A stretch of DNA of 64,000 nt from assembly GCF_036850765.1 (NCBI RefSeq), contig NC_089496.1:51157613-51221612 (forward strand), in the 5' to 3' direction. Shown in pieces: positions 11,700 to 23,164 of this stretch (position 1 is the first letter of the stretch; every line of letters starts with the position of its first letter). A program made the translations under genes and the position numbers. Source of the DNA: Saccopteryx bilineata (Eukaryota > Chordata > Mammalia > Chiroptera > Emballonuridae). Under the pieces are notes generated by a model, which saw only the letters and a list, made by a program, of their open reading frames with translations, ran no database searches and was not told the DNA's origin.

Positions 11700-13850
11700 T
11701 ATCTATTTTTTTGATAACTGTTCTGTCTTGCTCAAGACTAGTCATGTTACGTGTATATTTGAAATGAAACCGTTCAACAGCATCACTCGCACTTGTTTAT
11801 TCTTTCCCTTAAGAGACAGGATGGGGAAGAATGATTGGAGAATCCGAGGGTTCTCACTGGAGGGGTGGAAACAGAGATGGCCGAAGCCGACATCACATCG
11901 GGCCCCACGTTCGTGTCTCAGATGTGCGCCCGCCCTCTGAGCGGGGGAGACGAGTCTTCCCATCACGCCAACCCCTTCAGCGGGCGGCTCAGCAAGAATT
12001 CCTGAATCACGAGCCAAAGCCACGTCGGGTCAACAAGGTGCAGAGCCCGACGGCCGGACTGCTGGCTCCCAATCTTCTTATCTTGAGGCAAAACCCCAAA
12101 CAGCAGGGGCTCATGTTGGGAACCCTGGGCCATCCGAGCAGGAGACACGCTCACAGCTGAGTCAGGGCAAGGGACGGATGATGGGCCTGACCCAGAAGCA
12201 GGAGGGGGATGGGAGGGACGGAGAGAGGGGACCCAGCCCCCATCGTGATGCCCAGTGTGAGACAGAACTGCTTATGAGGACCCCTCTTCCAACGGCCTCC
12301 CCTCGAGACTAACAACTGCTTCGGGAGCCCTGCGGGCGGGTTGGAAGAGCTGCGGGGTTTACGGTTTACATGGCGGCGCCCCCGTGCGGGGGAGGGACCG
12401 GGGCTGGAGAGCTCGGGGCTCCACGCTTTTCCACCGACCCTCCGTGGTTCAGTTCCGCCACCTTTCAAACGGACGCGATAACCCCTCCATCCCCGAGTGG
12501 CGGGAACGACGACCTAGACCCAGGCGCCGAGCACAGGGACCAGTGACAGGTGTTCAATGCACGTGTGACGTCCCTCTGTACCCCCTTCTTTCTCCCAGCA
12601 GACAAGAGGCTTAGGGGAGGTAATTCTTTTCACTTTATTTTCTCCCGAGTCATCTCCAATCAGAACATCTTTTCATGAACAGGCTGATGAGGGGTCGTCG
12701 GGCCCCAGTCTGAGCCGGCGGGGATGTCTACCACGTCTCGACGTACGGCCCTTCCGCCCGCCGGCCAGAACGGCGTGACACGGCGCCCCGATCACGGGGA
12801 AACGGCCGCAGCTGTCAGACTACGCCGACCTCACCGGGCTTCCGAAATGCAAGTAACGAGCACATGTTTATCAGAACGTAAAGCGCAATCGAAATGTGAC
12901 AGAAGCTGGGAGATGGGAATGTGTCACCTCATATTAAGTAGTCTGTTTCTCTATGGCACCCCCCCACTCCGCCCTTCTGGCAGGAGAAGCCGTTCTCAAG
13001 CAAACCTGACACGGTCCCCAATGTGCAGAGCACAGAGAGGAGACTCCTGTCTGGGGGGCACTGGAGAAGGGGCACTGAGCTCAGCCCCCCTCCCAGTGCC
13101 CCTCTGTCTCCCCACATCCCTTTCACGCTGCCCGGGAGACACGGAGCTGAGCCCCCAGGGCCCCCGGGGCAGGGTGGCTTGAAGTCCCAGGCTCGGAGGG
13201 GACACAGGACTCTGACATCAGCCTGGAGTTTCCTAGAAAAGGCAGAGACATCCCGGAGGAAGGACGGGTTTGCGGCGTTGCTGAGCCGAGTCGCTCACTC
13301 TGGGGACGGGGAGCAGCGAGCTGAACGGCGGTCACAACGGTGAATCTGGCCAGCCTGGTTGGGATGCAATTTGAGACACTTCGGCAAGAATCTGGGGCAG
13401 AAAGGAAAAGGCCGTGCGATCCCACGATGAGACGCTGCGTGCGGCGGTCTCTGGGAGATCTCCGAGCGGGACGCGGGGAACCCTCACGGTGCCGACAATA
13501 CTCGACGGCCTGAAAAGTGTGGTGAAGACCACGGCTTAGTTTACTAACGGTTAACCGCTCATCATGTCAAATACGGCCGCTAACTCGGAGCGGGACCTTG
13601 GGCAGCAGTCCGGGGACTCCGGTTCCTTATTCTGGGTGGGAATGTGTATCTGATGGAAAAGACCCTAAAAGCACTTCCTGTAAGATGAAAAATGGTGGGA
13701 TTTACCGACATTAAATAGTAAGTTTTTTTGTTTAAAAAGAAAAGATTATTGGTAAGTAAGCAAACAAATGACAAACTGGGTCTTAATTATTGCAGAGTCT
13801 AGAGCTGACCGGAGATTAATACCTAGAGTATAAAAAGAAAGAGAAAAGTA
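11700..13850. other. Unique, GC-rich sequence with scattered CpG
   Basis: 12.3-13.55 kb is GC-rich with moderate CpG but not dense enough for a confident CpG island. Overlapping frames of 100-152 codons on both strands (longest 12724-13182, +) show no domain. No promoter or exon is supported. Confidence 0.4.
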
Positions 13851-13859
13851 GATACAAGG

Positions 13860-14385
13860 CATGAAAAGGCGATTCTCAGTAAGGTACTGTCCAAACGGGC
13901 AGAGACCCGTGAAAGGACGCTTCAACTCACTGGGAACCGAAGGTATGAAAATGGAAACAGCGATAGAATGCCCTCTCTGCCCATCAGAATGACCAGAACT
14001 TAAAAGTTGGTCCACACCCTATGTTGGTGGGGGTGTGGGGAGATGGGAACTCTCACATGTGGTTTCCAATCAGAAAATCAAGCTGAAATTAAATATGCAC
14101 ACAGCACGTGACTCCAAGATCCAACTTGTGGGCATCCATCCCAGAAGGAGGTCTCACTCAGGCCCCCAAGGGTTACAAATGAGAGTGTCAGTTGCAGGAT
14201 TTTTTTTTGTGTGTGTGACAGCGGGAATCTGCAGGGAACATGTGTGACCATCAACTGGGAAAGACACAAATAAAATGGCGTGAATGCAGACAGTGAGATG
14301 CTGGGCACACGCGGGCAGTCCACACAGGAGCAGGACTCTACCCGAACACATGATGCTGAGTAAGAAGAAATAAAGACACATTCTC
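13860..14385 (+). mobile_element. Old LINE-1 fragment (ORF2 3' part)
   Basis: Decayed L1 phrases occur in order: 'gtgttggtggggg-tgtgg' like the L1 'gttggcgaggatgtgg' (14020-14040), 'gggaactctcacatg', 'ccaagatccaacttgtgggc' like 'gacccagcaattccactcct', 'gaccatcaactgggaaag' like 'ccatcaactgatgaatgg', then 'gatgctgagtaagaagaaat'. No open frame survives. The 3' boundary may extend toward 14640. Confidence 0.6.
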
Positions 14386-14639
14386 ACTTTTTATCGCCTA
14401 GTTAATGACAGATGTATCGATTAGGTGATTAACAACAGGCACACACTGGAGTAAGAAGAAAGAGTTCAGGAGGACACAGGCACCTCTTCATTACGTCATA
14501 CCTAGGTTGCCCTCTGTTGGGGGAGGGCGGTGGGGTGGGGTGCAGGAAAGAAGATGAACAAGAGCATTGATAAGAGGTAAGTCTGGCATGAGGTTACCAC
14601 GATGATAAGCTATAAACTGAGGGGCATGTATCACTCAAC

Positions 14640-14755
14640 TCTGTATCTGAGGGCCAATTAATTCTTAAAGCATTGCTGAGTTCTTGTGAAGATCCAATGA
14701 GATCGCTAAGCCAAACTGCCCAGCGATATAGGGGGTGCTCAACGCTTGTTTGCTT
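14640..14755 (+). repeat. MIR 3' fragment
   Basis: 'tgtgaagatccaatgagatc' followed by a block ending 'gggggtgctcaacgcttgtt' resembles the MIR 3' half ('gttgtgaggattaaatgag ... agcgctcaataaatgtt'). Confidence 0.4.
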
Positions 14756-14774
14756 CCTGTGTGACTCTTTCTTC

Positions 14775-15002
14775 CTTTTTAAATTTTTTTAGTGAGAGGA
14801 GGGGAGGCTGAAAGACGGAATCCACATGCACTCGACCGGGATCCACCCAGTATACCCACCAGGGGGCGATGCTCTGCCCATCTGGGGTGTTGCTCTGTTG
14901 CTTAACAACCGAGCTCTTCTTAGCACCTGAGGTGGAGGCCATGGAGCCATTCTCAGCACCAGGGGCCAACTCACTCTAATCGAGGCATGGCTGCAGGAGG
15001 TT

Positions 15003-15033
<31 letters not shown>

Positions 15034-15148
15034 GGAGAGGTGGAGAAGCAGATGGGCATTTTTCTTGTGTGCCCTGACTGCGAATTGAACCTGGGACATC
15101 CATACTCCAAGCTGATGCTCTACCACTGAGCCAACCAGCCAGGGCCCC
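14775..15148 (-). mobile_element. Long tRNA-derived bat SINE, antisense (copy A3)
   Basis: Reversed copy of the A1 family: a T-rich start, 'gcatgcactcgaccggg'-like segment, an (AG)n tract at 15003-15030, and an end 'ctaccactgagccaaccagc'. Flanks gtgactctt and atgactctt are the likely target duplication. It keeps the CTCF-like core ccaccagggggcg at 14866-14878. Confidence 0.86.
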
Positions 15149-15284
15149 CCATGACTCTTAGAAAGAAGAAAAGGGATAGAATTTTCCTCTGTTTCTCAAA
15201 TAATTTAATGATAAAAATAATAAGAATTTCAAGAGAATGAGGTACTAAGAGCAGCACTCAGACACAGGCATAGAAGATTAATTC

Positions 15285-15444
15285 TCACACCTGTGGTGTG
15301 CATATCAGAATCACTCAAAGGATAAACAAAAACTACAAGTAACCAGGCTTCAACTCCCCACCCCAGAACAGAGTGGATCATCTCCAGAGTGGGGGGAAAG
15401 GAGGCCAGGGCTGGGGTCTGCAGAGCAGAATTCAAAAAGCATTG
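15285..15444. repeat. Possible hAT-Charlie-type MITE remnant
   Basis: 'gtggtgtgcatatcagaatc' with a following 'actc' resembles the 'gcatcagaatcacctgg' phrase of MER1-group elements. Only part is recognisable, and the next SINE inserted at its right side. Confidence 0.3.
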
Positions 15445-15593
15445 AGCCCTGGCCAGTTAGCTCAGTTGGTTCGAGCATTGTCCTGACACGCCAAGGTTGC
15501 AGGTTCGAACTCTGGTCAGGACACATACAAGAATCAACCAGTGAGTGCATAAATAAGTGGAACAACAAATCTCTCTCTCAAATTAACTTTTAA
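15445..15593 (+). mobile_element. Short tRNA-derived bat SINE (copy B2)
   Basis: 'gccctggccagttagctcag' head, B-box-like 'aggttcgaactctgg', then 'acaagaatcaaccagtgagt' and 'aagtggaacaacaaatctct'. The 3' tail is short. Good A- and B-box-like matches, but the copy is truncated. Confidence 0.82.
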
Positions 15594-16129
15594 AAGCCAC
15601 ACTAAAGATAGTTTTAAAAGAAATGAAAAGCACCTACACTGAGTGAGGGATTGTCCACCTGCCATCTCAGCCACTCATGTTCTTTGCAGCCCTGCTTTGG
15701 AAAACCTTCGACGGCTTTTGCTAAATAAAGCTGCACCCGAATTGCTCAAGAATAAATATATTCCAAAATACATGAACTAGTGTATACAGTATGGCACTCC
15801 ATCTGCTCTTCCCAAATACTTGAGTTTTAAAAGCAAATAATGTGTAGATAAGTCTATAAATTGCTACCTCCAACAAAACACAGCAGACTCACTTCAAGGG
15901 GTTTGGGAAATATTGTCTTTCCTTTGGTTTATCTGTAGCAAGAACGCTAATCTTGTAGGAGCAGGCAAATATGCGTTCATTGATATTAATACATTGGTTC
16001 AGTCCGGCAGTCATTTAGTCAACACCTGGGCTAAAAACACTGAGGATGTACCTGATTCAAAGGATGGTTCAGTTGATTTATAGTAACTTAGCATCCATAA
16101 CAAAGATCTCGTGCACAAACTGAGGGGCT
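15594..16129. other. Unique AT-rich sequence
   Basis: Nothing recognisable. Short frames only. Confidence 0.45.
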
Positions 16130-16340
16130 CTCCTTGGCACAGCTCAACAGTCAAGCAAGTAACTGTGCTCCTTGGGTTGGTAGCTCCCAGAAGGCAGAGG
16201 ATGTAACTCTCTCTGTTGGGCATCAGCACGTGCTTCCTGGGACCCAGCACTTGGTTAAGATTGATGAGAACGACCACTCGTTTCTCTATTGAATTCCCCA
16301 CAGTATTTAGCACCCGTGGAGTCTCTCCCTTTTTCCAGGG
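16130..16340 (+). repeat. Probable L2 3' end
   Basis: 'ggtagctcccagaaggcaga' then 'ctctctgttgggcatcagca' and 'gggacccagcacttggtt' follow the order of the L2 3' end ('gtaagctccacgagggcagg ... cccagcgcctagaacag'). Confidence 0.45.
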
Positions 16341-16479
16341 CAGCTCAGGTGCGAGGTGGAGACCTTTGAGCATGAAGACACCGCCACCCCCCACCCGGGG
16401 TCAGTCCCTGAACCAGTCTCCCTCGCCAGTGGGTAAGCTGGGGCGGGCTCTAGAGAAGCTGCCATCAGTAAAACAGGAG

Positions 16480-16620
16480 ACACGTGGGGTTTTGAAGTCA
16501 GCTCACCCTGGGCTTGAGACCTGGCTCCGTCACCTACTGGCTGAGTCTCCATCTCTGCGTCTGGGAAGTGGGATCATGACGTCAGCCTCGCTGAGCTGCT
16601 GGGGGAGTCAGGTACTGGGT
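16480..16620 (+). repeat. MIR SINE remnant
   Basis: 'cctggctccgtcacctactg' followed by 'ctgagtctccatctctgcgt' and 'ctgggaagtgggatcatgac' resembles the MIR core ('ggctctgccacttactagct ... cctcatctgtaaaatgggga'). Confidence 0.55.
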
Positions 16621-17954
16621 GGGCAGTGCCCGCACCAGCATGGACCAGGGGCACACGGACGTGAGGCTGCTGCTGCTCCACGGGACGAGTCGCCCTGCGA
16701 GAGCTCTGGCTCCCGGCGCTCACCGAGCTCCAGCCCCCGTCTCTGTGCTCGGGGACGCACACTGGCTCCTGTGGGAAGGTCTCTCTGATCCAAACCTCTC
16801 AGCAGGAAGGAGCCCGACTGGCAACTTGGCTGCAGCAGGAAGAATCCATCGAACCCTTTCCACCCCCATTCCCTGAAGTCCTAGCCCCTCTCATCACTCA
16901 GTCTCCAGCCAGCGTGTGAAGTTCACAACTGAGACTAAGTGGGTCATTTTAACTAGAACGTGCCACCACTGGGCACGTCCCTGGTGTGCCAGAAGTTTCC
17001 CACCCACTTTGGCCTCAACAGCGATCCGACATCGCCCTTTGGGCATTCTAGCCTGGACTAATGTCTGGTAGCTTTTCCCCCTGGACCAGACTTAGACTTC
17101 ATCTTCTCGCCTGGCCTGCAAGACCTGGATCTCACCCCTTCTGCCCGGAGCTATGTGCCCCTTGGCCAAGCCCTTCCGGAGCCGACATCCAGGGTTGTGG
17201 ACCGAGTCAAAAAATATTTCTGGAACACAAGAGTCAGCAAGTCCGTAACAATGAATGACGGAGGGAGTGAAATGTGTCACTCCTTAATTCCGAATGAGAT
17301 CTGGATGGATCGGGTGGCAGGACAGCTGCCCAGCCCCGTGACCGTCACCTGGCACTACCTCCGAAGGGACAGAGACCTCACAGAGCTCCGAAGAGTCCCT
17401 GTCTCCGGTGCGGCTGATTTGTGGACATTAAAAACGACGGCCACAACCTCCAAAACAACATGGTTCTTTAAAAATTTAATTATAACACAAACACGGTGCT
17501 TGGTTTATATCCTAAAACATAATCTGTCACCCAATCCATTTAATTTACGTATCTACATAATGAAATTCATGTATATATGTGTGTGTGTGCATGCGCACGC
17601 ACATCTTTTAATGAATATCAATAGATCACTATGGTTTTATGCATGAAAGCTTTTTTTTTTAAAGCTGGCATAGAACATACCCGCATTAAATCACTCCCCC
17701 GAATGGTAAATTTAAGGACACAACTTTCCATGTTGCTTTCTGCCGTTTTACCTTTCTGCTGTCCGACTACCTTGCCTCCCACGAAATGTCACCTCACTCG
17801 AGAAGTCCTTTCTCACTACCCCACGAGTCACTCTCTTCTCTGCACGCCCAGCCCTCTTTTATTCTCAGGTCTGAGTCCCTGTCCCGATCAGTTTCCCTGT
17901 CTGTGAGAAGCAGGGTAGCCTTGCTGTCAAGAGCTGGCCCACTGGACCAGACAA
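16621..17954. other. Mostly unique sequence, no gene seen
   Basis: Contains a short TG tract near 17580 and a C-rich part from about 17740 to 17930 that may be a decayed L2 piece ('cagccctcttttattctcag'). The 163-codon frame at 17155-17646 (+) has no domain. Confidence 0.4.
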
Positions 17955-18078
17955 CCATCCTCCCTCGGAGCTGAGATCTGCCACCGATGAGCCCTGCGGC
18001 CCCGTCAGGTCACGTCACCTCTCTTGGCCTCAGTTACTTCAATTGCAATAAGGGGTAATAACCGCCTCATGCTCCAAT
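17955..18078 (+). repeat. MIR SINE remnant
   Basis: A decayed start at 'atcctccctcggagctgaga' (17957-17976), then 'cctctcttggcctcagttac' and 'caataaggggtaataaccgc', match the MIR core order. The pogo-like element inserted at its right end. Confidence 0.55.
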
Positions 18079-18081
18079 ATA

Positions 18082-18431
18082 CCGTATTTCCTCATGTATA
18101 AGACACACCCTTTTCTGAAAAATTTGGGGTCTAAAAACCAGGTGCGTCTTATACAGGGGCTGTGGCATTTCAAATGCCATAGATAGAACTGAGGACGAGG
18201 CAGTATGTGAAGACAGTGATTCATCATCCGACACAGATGAGGACAAGCTAATGGATGGGAGTTTTGACAGTGATGAGGAGTGGTATGAATTTTATGATGA
18301 ATAAAACTTGAGTTCAATAACTTCATGTAACACATTTTTTTTCCCTCAAATTTCAGGCCCCAATATTAAGGTGCGTCTCATACATGGAAGCGTCTTATAC
18401 GTGGGCTCGTCTTATACGTGGGGAAAGGCGA
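18082..18431 (+). mobile_element. Internally deleted pogo/Tigger-like DNA transposon
   Basis: The left end ccgtatttcctcatgtataa and the reverse complement of the right end (tcgcctttccccacgtataa) match as terminal inverted repeats. A TA dinucleotide sits outside each end (18080-18081, 18432-18433), as expected for Tc1/mariner/pogo elements. At 350 bp it cannot encode a transposase but keeps the end of its reading frame (separate entry). The right end holds three related 'cgtctyatacrtg' phrases, so the inverted repeat may be partly multiplied. Confidence 0.78.
18161..18304 (+). pseudogene. C-terminal remnant of a pogo-like transposase
   Basis: One frame ending at TAA (18302-18304) reads through residues resembling GISNAIDRTEDEAVCEDSDS and then DEEWYEFYDE before the stop. 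The 'CGISNALDGTED' motif followed by an acidic Ser/Asp-rich tail is, as I recall it, typical of the C-terminus of pogo/Tigger-type DDE transposases. The DNA-binding and DDE catalytic regions are absent: the left inverted repeat runs almost straight into this tail. The clean frame, with no stop over 48 codons, suggests recent origin from an autonomous partner rather than selection on this copy. No function is expected here. Confidence 0.72.
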
Positions 18432-18444
18432 TAATAGCAGTAAT

Positions 18445-18798
18445 GGTCATTACTACCACTATTACTACCACTATTACTACCACTTTTACTACCAGTATTA
18501 CTACCACTATTACTACCAGTATTACTACCACTTTTACTACCACTATTACTACCAGTATTACTACCACTATTACTACCAGTATTACTACCACTATTACTAC
18601 CACTATTACTACCACTTTTACTACCACTATTACTACCAGTATTACTACCACTTTTACTACCACTTTTACTACCACTATTACTACCACTATTACTACCAGT
18701 ATTACTACCACTATTACTACCACTTTTACTACCACTATTACTACCAGTATTACTACCACTATTACTACCAGTATTACTACCAGTATTACTACCACTGC
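18445..18798 (+). repeat. 12-bp minisatellite, about 29 units
   Basis: The unit is actattactacc, with two recurrent variants, agtattactacc and acttttactacc, in irregular order. Because the unit is a multiple of three and lacks stops in several frames, it gives long apparent proteins (for example 18308-18820 on + and 18412-18909 on -) that are artefacts. It begins about 12 bp right of the pogo-like element. Confidence 0.95.
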
Positions 18799-18953
18799 CT
18801 GCTTCCCACCTGGCCTGTGACCTCCCCGACAGCTGGACCAGTGGTACTGTTCACACGCGCAGGCATTCCATAGACACCCACCGCGTTCTCCAGAACCCTT
18901 TATTTGCAATTCTGAAAATGTTCTTCAGTGGAGCAGGGGTCCGGACAGGAGTC

Positions 18954-19355
18954 GTAGACTATCTGCGCTGCTGTAACAAATGACCACAAGCTGCACAGCG
19001 TGTACACAACAGCAGGCATTTGTTTCTCAGAGCTGTGGAGGCTGGGAGTCCGAGGTCAGGGTGTCGGCACGGCCGGCGGGGGCTCTCGTCCTGGTTCACA
19101 GTGGCTATGGTTTTCCCCTGTGTCCTCTTGCGGTAGAAGGAGCTGGAGAGCTCTGCGGAGACCTCTTCTCTGAATACTAATCCCATGCCTAAGGGCTCTG
19201 CTCTCGGGGCCTCAGCCCTTTCCCAAGGCCCCATCTCCTCATGCCGTCATCCATGGGGGCTAGGGGCTCGACACAGGACTGGGGACTCGTCATCCATGGG
19301 GGTTAGGGGCTCGACACAGGACTGGGGACTCATCATCCATGGGGGTTAGGGGCAC
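18954..19355 (-). mobile_element. MaLR-type LTR (MLT1/MST-like), antisense
   Basis: Phrases match the reverse complement of MaLR LTRs in order: 'gctgctgtaacaaatgacca', 'ttgtttctcagagctgtgga', 'ggctgggagtccgaggtcag', 'tgtcctcttgcggtagaagg', 'atactaatcccatgcc', 'ccaaggccccatctcctcat'. The distal part is locally multiplied: 'atccatgggggytaggggct' occurs at about 19250, 19292 and 19336. Confidence 0.75.
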
Positions 19356-22110
19356 GCAGGCACTCCAGCCATTGCAGGTTCACTGCAGACACTCTCACGG
19401 TCACCACAGTCCTTCCTCTCCCAAGGGTGCCCATTACCTGAGCAAGTCCTCTGACGATCACCTCTGTCTGTGGGGCGTTTGCTGGGCTGTAGCTATGAGA
19501 ATGTGCCCAGGTAAGGTCCAGCCATTCAAAGGGGGTGGTCGGAACTCTCTCCCTTCTCCTGTGGACACTGTCCACTGTCCACTGTCCTTCAACTTCCTGC
19601 CACACTCCCCTCCCCTCCATCAAACACGTGGGAGTCTATGTCTTTGCTCCTTGCTACCCGATTTCTTCTGTTCCCCTGTAGGAACAAGGCAGAGTTCAGG
19701 GAAACGGAGCATAGCATCTATCTACAATAATAATATGTAGGTGGTCAGGCGTCCGGTTGTCCCACTGAAGCCGCGGGACATGGGAGGAAGAAGGGAGGCT
19801 GTTCCCGAGAGCAAATCTACAGACCCAAGAGCTCTCTCCCTCTGAACACGCTTTCTCTCGACCCCCAAATGCACAGACGCCCACAGACTTCTATTTGTTA
19901 TTTTACCTTCTACCCATCAACAATTTTTTCTTTTTACCATTTTTTCTCCCTTTCAAAGTCAGATATCACAGACTAAAAAACAACAACAACAACAAAAAAC
20001 CTCAACAGAAAATTGAGTTCTTTTTTTTTTTTTTTTTTACAAGCCTCCTCCACCAGGCACTTTAAAAGACATTTTATTTATTCTTGGCTTTTGGGAAAAT
20101 TTCAGCCTACAGATTATTTGTCATTTTTTAATTTTCTCATTGTGGTCAATTTGTCGTTATAATTAGTTTAATTCTTGGGTCCTGGGTCTGTTCCTTCTGA
20201 AAACGAAGAACTCCTCCCTCACATGACTTGACAGAGAAGCGAAACAGGGAAGACAAGAGAAAAATACGAAAACCTCCGTCTTCTAAGTGAGTGTGACTTA
20301 ACAGTGAACCTGCGTCCGCCGGGAGGGGGGGGGTGGGAGGGGGTGTGGCGGCCCATCTCCAGGCCACGGTCCAAGCGCGTTTGCAGTGGAGGCCGCGCTC
20401 GGCTGCCGGCGGGAGTCAAGGTCTAAAAACCTCCGTTTCACATTTGTCTTTCGTGACAGCTTAAAAAAAAAAAAAAAATGGCTGCATGTTAGCTTAACAC
20501 TTCATCCTAATGACATATTTTATATGGAAAACGCTCACCAGAGCTGTTCCCGGTGCCTCCTGTCTTGTTAAGGGTGATAATGGGTAAGAACAGCCACAAT
20601 TAACACGGTCAGGGAGGAGGAAGGAGAAGAGACCGACATCAGTGTGGGCACCAAGACATCCCTTGCACCACCCCGCCCCCTCCTCCTCTGGGCATCCGTC
20701 CGCACTTGTCCCCACAAGCGATGTCTCCTTCTAATAAAACTTCCGTTGTTCCCAGCACATGATGACAAGAGCGTGTTTCCCAGGGAGTGGAAATACTCGG
20801 CTGCTGATCAACGAGTGAAGGACAAGAAAGAGTCTGACATTGGTCAGAGGCGAAGGACGGGACGCAGCCTGCAGAACCCCTCGGTTTGGTACCCTGACGG
20901 CGAGCGCGGTTTCTTCGGCAGTCTGGCTCCCATCCTGTAGGAAAACTGTGTATGTCAACACTGCGTCTTCAGGTAGGAGGATAAAGGTAAACAGGAAACG
21001 CGGTTTCCAGTGTAGGAAACACCGTTCCAAGGGTGCCATGACGACTGCCAACCACACGAGGAGGGAAACTGGGGATGAAACGCCTGGTGTTGGATGCGTC
21101 TGCAGTGGAGGGCTGGGCTGTGGGCTTGGAATCAGTGACAATTTCCGAAACGGAAGAGGTTGGGTGAGGGCCGTGGAGTTTTCAACTCACCTTCTAGAAC
21201 TTAGAATTTAAGTTGAATGCATTCTTTTTTAAAAAAAAAAAAAATTCTTAAGAATGGCAAATCCTAAATTACTTCCATGGGACTGGGGTCATGCATGTCT
21301 ACTTTGTACCAAGTATCGGAAACTCGGCAGGGAACATAAATAATTTAAACATACCGCGAGAAGAACCATCATGAACCCTGGCTTATTAGCTAGAGAGGTG
21401 GCACCAATGACAAGATACTTGAGCTGGGTCGAGAATGCTGAGGAGAACAGGGCTCTGTGAACTCACCACAGGCTGTGGGAGAGGGAGGGGCGTGGAAGGC
21501 TCGCCGTCCGATGGAGAGGACCGATCCCTCGGAGAACAGAGAGGGAGCGGCGTCCCCACGGGGGTGGGGTGGGGTGGGGAGGCAGTGGACAACTGGGAGG
21601 GGAGTCGAACAGGGTGACCAGTGGTCTGGGGCGGGGCCGGGGCAGAGCTGACCACCGAAGACAAACGGAGCACAGGGGCCCTGAGAATGGTCGTGTCTCA
21701 ACGTGGGACAGCTCTGCCTCCACCCCAGGGGACATTGGGCAGCGTCTGGTCATCTTATCCAAGTGGAGGCAGGGGTGGGGGCGGGGGGAGAAGGGGGTTC
21801 CTGGCATCCAGTGCCAAGAAGCCAGGGACGCTGGAACACTGGCTCCCACCACGCACGTCTTACCCGGGACAGAGAACGATCCGGCCCCTTGTCAACAGCG
21901 CCGAGGCTGAGGGCCCCTCGACACCTTAAGGAAGGGCATTTCTGCCCATGCCCAGCCTTGACTGTGCTGCCCTACTCTCCACGGCTGCATCTGCAGACAG
22001 CTGCCAGGAGACTTAGAAAAAAAGAAAAGAAAAGACACCGTAATGTCTAAAAATAACCCCGTTTTTATACTTCAAGGAACAGACAGCGCGATCATTTTTT
22101 CGTGACTCTC
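19356..22110. other. Unique sequence, no gene seen
   Basis: T tract at 20021-20038 and A tract at 20463-20478. 21.4-21.9 kb is GC-rich with overlapping frames of about 100-129 codons on both strands, none recognisable. Confidence 0.45.
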
Positions 22111-22129
22111 CGGGTGCCTGAGCGTTTCC

Positions 22130-22275
22130 GGAGGCTGTGAAGAGGGCCCCGCAGACTATATATAGCGCGCCCGTCAGATCTGTACGCCGGGCCCCCCCTG
22201 GCCTCTGCGGGCCGGCTGCTGCTCGCCGCCGGAGATAAGGCCTTAATTGATAAAAGGATTTGGTCCCCGGCAGGG
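22130..22275. promoter_or_regulatory. Candidate regulatory segment with TATA, GATA and homeodomain-like motifs
   Basis: 'ctatatatagc' (22156-22165 region) is followed by a CpG-rich 70-bp stretch, then agataagg (GATA type, 22233-22240) and ttaattgataaa (homeodomain type, 22243-22254). The clustering is suggestive only; no transcript or conserved exon is visible nearby. Confidence 0.22.
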
Positions 22276-23164
22276 TCATGGCCAGAAGCTTCCAGGAAAG
22301 GCGTCCTTCCTCACGCCCTGGACACTCTGTCCCGAGCCTCCGGTCCCTCTCTTGGTCTCACCCCGTTTCGATTTTCCTGGTCTCCCAATTCCGGGCCTCG
22401 GAGCCCCGTCGGTATTTGAGGCTCTTCTTTGAACTCGACCCCCTCTTGCCCTTCTGACTCGAACTGCAGAAGCAGGCTGGAACATACATTTTCTAACAAG
22501 CATTTTTTTTTTGGAAAGGCAAACAAACGGTCCGACCGTGGGTCATTAAACACCCAGACCCCCTATCTGGTTCTTTCATCAGGACAAATCACCTTGTCGT
22601 CATTTTCTTGCAACAAACGTCTGTGAGCGCTGCCAGGCCGCAGGAGAAATTTGTTTAATCACACTCTCTGGGGAATGAAAGGCTCCCAGCCACGGGTGGA
22701 TGGATGCTTCTCCCTCCAGCCTCATGGCCCGCAGCCTGCATTCCAACCCTAGGCCCAGCAGTCACGCCAGTCACTGAATACAGATGACCAGCCCGGGCCA
22801 GAGGAATCAATCTCGACTGTACGTGTGCTCTGAGCTCCTCCCCGTTTTCCTCCACGTCTCGCTATCCCCCCTCCTCCCCCCGACCCGGAGCTGCGCTGTC
22901 TGGCTTGGCTACCACTGCGGGTGATATTTTTACCTCCCTGCCTTCCCTCTTCCCGCCCGCCCGCCCCTGTTACATAAGGAAGATCCCGGCTGGCCGCCCC
23001 AGGCAAGGAGCTGGGTGGAGGGAAGCACTGGGAATGCCTGACTGGGACTCTGCTCATTTCTGCTCTGCTCTGTAAGTGTCAGCACCGCCGTGCCCTGCCT
23101 GTCGGGACCACGGCGGACTGGACTGTCCCACGGGAGGGCAGGGCTGAGACCCCCAGCAAGCCCC
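22276..23164. other. Unique sequence, no gene seen
   Basis: C/T-rich in parts. Overlapping short frames only. Confidence 0.45.

Noticed and set aside
12300..13550. CpG island promoter
   Set aside because: CpG density is moderate and uneven, with no exon or TATA or initiator arrangement.
16216..16788. 190-codon frame as a gene
   Set aside because: It crosses an L2 end and a MIR remnant and has no domain.
18308..18909. Thr/Ile-rich, Tyr-rich and Val-rich proteins of 151-170 codons
   Set aside because: Products of the 12-bp minisatellite in three frames on two strands.
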